Positions 62,737 to 64,000 of a stretch of 64,000 bases of DNA are shown piece after piece. This stretch comes from Dyella sp. BiH032. GTDB taxonomy: Bacteria > Pseudomonadota > Gammaproteobacteria > Xanthomonadales > Rhodanobacteraceae. Within the stretch, counting starts at the first letter, position 1. Each line of letters begins with the position of its first letter. The position numbers and the translations under genes were made by a program. The stretch is taken from NCBI RefSeq assembly GCF_031954525.1, contig NZ_CP134867.1, forward strand, positions 806,001 through 870,000, written 5' to 3'. The notes beneath the pieces are model-generated. The model saw only the letters and a list, made by a program, of their open reading frames with translations. It did not search any database and was not told the origin of the DNA.

Positions 62737-64000
62737 TCAGGCGCTTTGCGGCGCCCGGCCGGTATCCGTGGCGGCGCCGGGAAAATCGATGCGCATTCGG
62801 ACGCCGCGGCCGCAACGGCCATCGAGAATGCTGAAGGTGGCGCCGTGGGCCCGGGCCGATTCCTCCACGATGGCGAGTCCCAGGCCGCAGCTTTCGCCGT
62901 CGCTGTTGGCGCCGCGGTAGAAGCGCTCTTTCACCTTCTCCCTTTCTTCCGGGGGAATCCCGCTGCCGGTGTCGTCGACCTCGAGGAAAGGGTGCCCCTC
63001 CTCGATGCCGCAGCGGAGCGTGATGTGGCCTTCGGGGGGGGTATGGCGAATGGCGTTGTCCACCAGGTTCATCAGCAGCTCGTGCAGCACCCAATACACG
63101 CCGGTCACGCGGGCAGGCTGGCATTCCGCGCCCAGATCGATGTCATGGGCCAGTGCACGGTCGAGCGAGGCTCCCACCACCTGGGCGACGAGCTTGGACA
63201 GGTCGACCGGCAGGAAGCGGCTGGAGCCGTGTGCGGAGGGTTCGGCGCGCGCGAGCGCCAGCAGCTGGTTGGCTGTATGGGCCAGGCGGTCGATGCCGCC
63301 ATGGAGCCGCTCGATGCGCTCCTGCAGTGGCGTGCCGGCGGTATCGCGCGCGAGGACTTCCAGCTGCGCTTTCACGCCGGTCAGTGGAGTGCGCAACTGG
63401 TGCGCGGCATTGGCGAGGAAATGCTGTTGCGACAGCGCCGATTCCCGCACCGTCGCCAGCAGCGTGTTGAGCGATTCCACCAAAGGCAGGACTTCGCCCG
63501 GCACGTTGTCGGTCGGCAGCGGCGTGAGGTTGTGCGAAGGGCGGTTGGCGATCTGGTCGCGGAGTCGCTGCAGCGGGCGCAGGGCGATGCTGATGCCGAA
63601 CAACGCGATGCCGAAGACGAGCAGCATCTGGATGCTGTCGTTGATGCCGAATGACACGTCCATGTGATGCACCGCCATGTCACGGCGGTGCGGCGTTTCG
63701 CCGACAGTGATGATCAACGGCTCGCCGCCTTCGATCACGCGATAGCTCACCAGTCGCACGGCCATGCCGCGATAGGTCACGTCCTGGTAGGCGAATTCAT
63801 CGCCCGGCTGCGCGGGAGCGACCGGCAGGTCGGGTGAGCCCGCGTAGGTCGCGCCCTGGGCGTTGCTCACCCGGTAGAAGAACCGCTCTTCCGGCAGTGC
63901 GCGTAATGGCGGCGGCGGATGATCCGGCAGCATGATGTCGAACTGCCCGCCGGGCTGGCGGTGGATCTGCGCTGCGATGGCGAGCACTGCGCGCGACAGC
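62737..64000 (-). CDS. Sensor histidine kinase (QseC/TctE-like), N-terminus beyond window
   Basis: At least 421 codons visible. The N-terminal visible part is a periplasmic sensor domain of the 2CSK_N type (LSRAVLAIAAQIH near the window edge, FFYRVSNAQGATYAGSPDLP), then one transmembrane helix (IQMLLVFGIALFGISIAL), a HAMP-like linker, the phosphoacceptor box FLANAAHQLRTPLTGVKAQL, the N box ELLMNLVDNAIRHTPPEG and G boxes DDTGSGIPP and GLGLAIVEESARAHG. The start codon lies past position 64000. Its regulator is presumably upstream, outside the window. Confidence 0.93.
   Translation of the reverse strand, partial: LSRAVLAIAAQIHRQPGGQFDIMLPDHPPPPLRALPEERFFYRVSNAQGATYAGSPDLPVAPAQPGDEFAYQDVTYRGMAVRLVSYRVIEGGEPLIITVGETPHRRDMAVHHMDVSFGINDSIQMLLVFGIALFGISIALRPLQRLRDQIANRPSHNLTPLPTDNVPGEVLPLVESLNTLLATVRESALSQQHFLANAAHQLRTPLTGVKAQLEVLARDTAGTPLQERIERLHGGIDRLAHTANQLLALARAEPSAHGSSRFLPVDLSKLVAQVVGASLDRALAHDIDLGAECQPARVTGVYWVLHELLMNLVDNAIRHTPPEGHITLRCGIEEGHPFLEVDDTGSGIPPEEREKVKERFYRGANSDGESCGLGLAIVEESARAHGATFSILDGRCGRGVRMRIDFPGAATDTGRAPQSA

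Overview
The window is a high-GC chromosomal segment of a gammaproteobacterium, most likely family Rhodanobacteraceae (Dyella / Rhodanobacter / Luteibacter-like). This rests on protein style, the ctaC-D-E / surf1 / ctaA-B cluster, the engB - cytochrome c4 - tandem dsbA neighbourhood, and a plant-type GshA. I see no prophage, insertion sequence, CRISPR array, tRNA or rRNA. The family assignment is inference; no search was run.

Layout. 1-1042: N-terminal part of PutA (minus, cut by the window edge). 1304-9447: aa3-type cytochrome c oxidase locus (DUF2244, ctaC, ctaD, a 43-residue assembly peptide, ctaE, a twin-TM protein on the other strand, SURF1, a CxxxC membrane protein, ctaA, ctaB). No ctaG/cox11 or classical sco is present. 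9503-14542: Mg2+ P-type ATPase MgtA behind a roughly 650-nt leader with a consensus sigma70 promoter, hairpins and three candidate short ORFs, then a Na/Pi cotransporter. 14760-17507: secreted PHP-type metallohydrolase with two almost identical Ig-like modules. 17531-20756 (minus): response regulator, histidine kinase, EF-hand protein and sterol desaturase, possibly one unit. 20957-27317: accessory secreted hydrolases, SDR, GNAT, pentapeptide-repeat and DedA proteins. 27454-32530: dnaG, yqeY, rpsU and divergent tsaD (macromolecular-synthesis locus without rpoD, interrupted by small genes). 32617-35286: folB, folK, DUF6159 and pteridine reductase. 35361-38497: EcsC-like protein and a TonB-dependent receptor behind a 12-bp palindrome. 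38575-46283: MidA-like methyltransferase, LTA-synthase-family phosphoglycerol transferase, cca, NDUFA9-like protein and soluble lytic transglycosylase. 46506-53839: GH17-like membrane enzyme, EEP-family protein, two DsbA-like proteins, cytochrome c4, engB, msrC, bioD. 54346-57572: Dcp-type peptidase lipoprotein and a secreted metallo-beta-lactamase-fold protein coupled to an AraC regulator. 58517-61262: a bufferin-type RiPP metallophore locus (bufA precursor, bufB MNIO maturase, bufC partner, divergent DoxX). 61303-64000: gshA and a histidine kinase truncated by the window end.

The most interesting parts are (i) the bufferin locus, whose precursor has six cysteines in a CKG-type repeat and which is followed on the same strand by an araC-MBL pair; (ii) the multi-ORF mgtA leader; (iii) an oxidase cluster that lacks ctaG but has a His-rich CtaD N-terminus and a CxxxC membrane protein between surf1 and ctaA; and (iv) GC-rich perfect stem-loops without U-tracts at gene ends. 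Metal handling (copper, magnesium, possibly calcium) is a recurring theme, but links between loci are inference.
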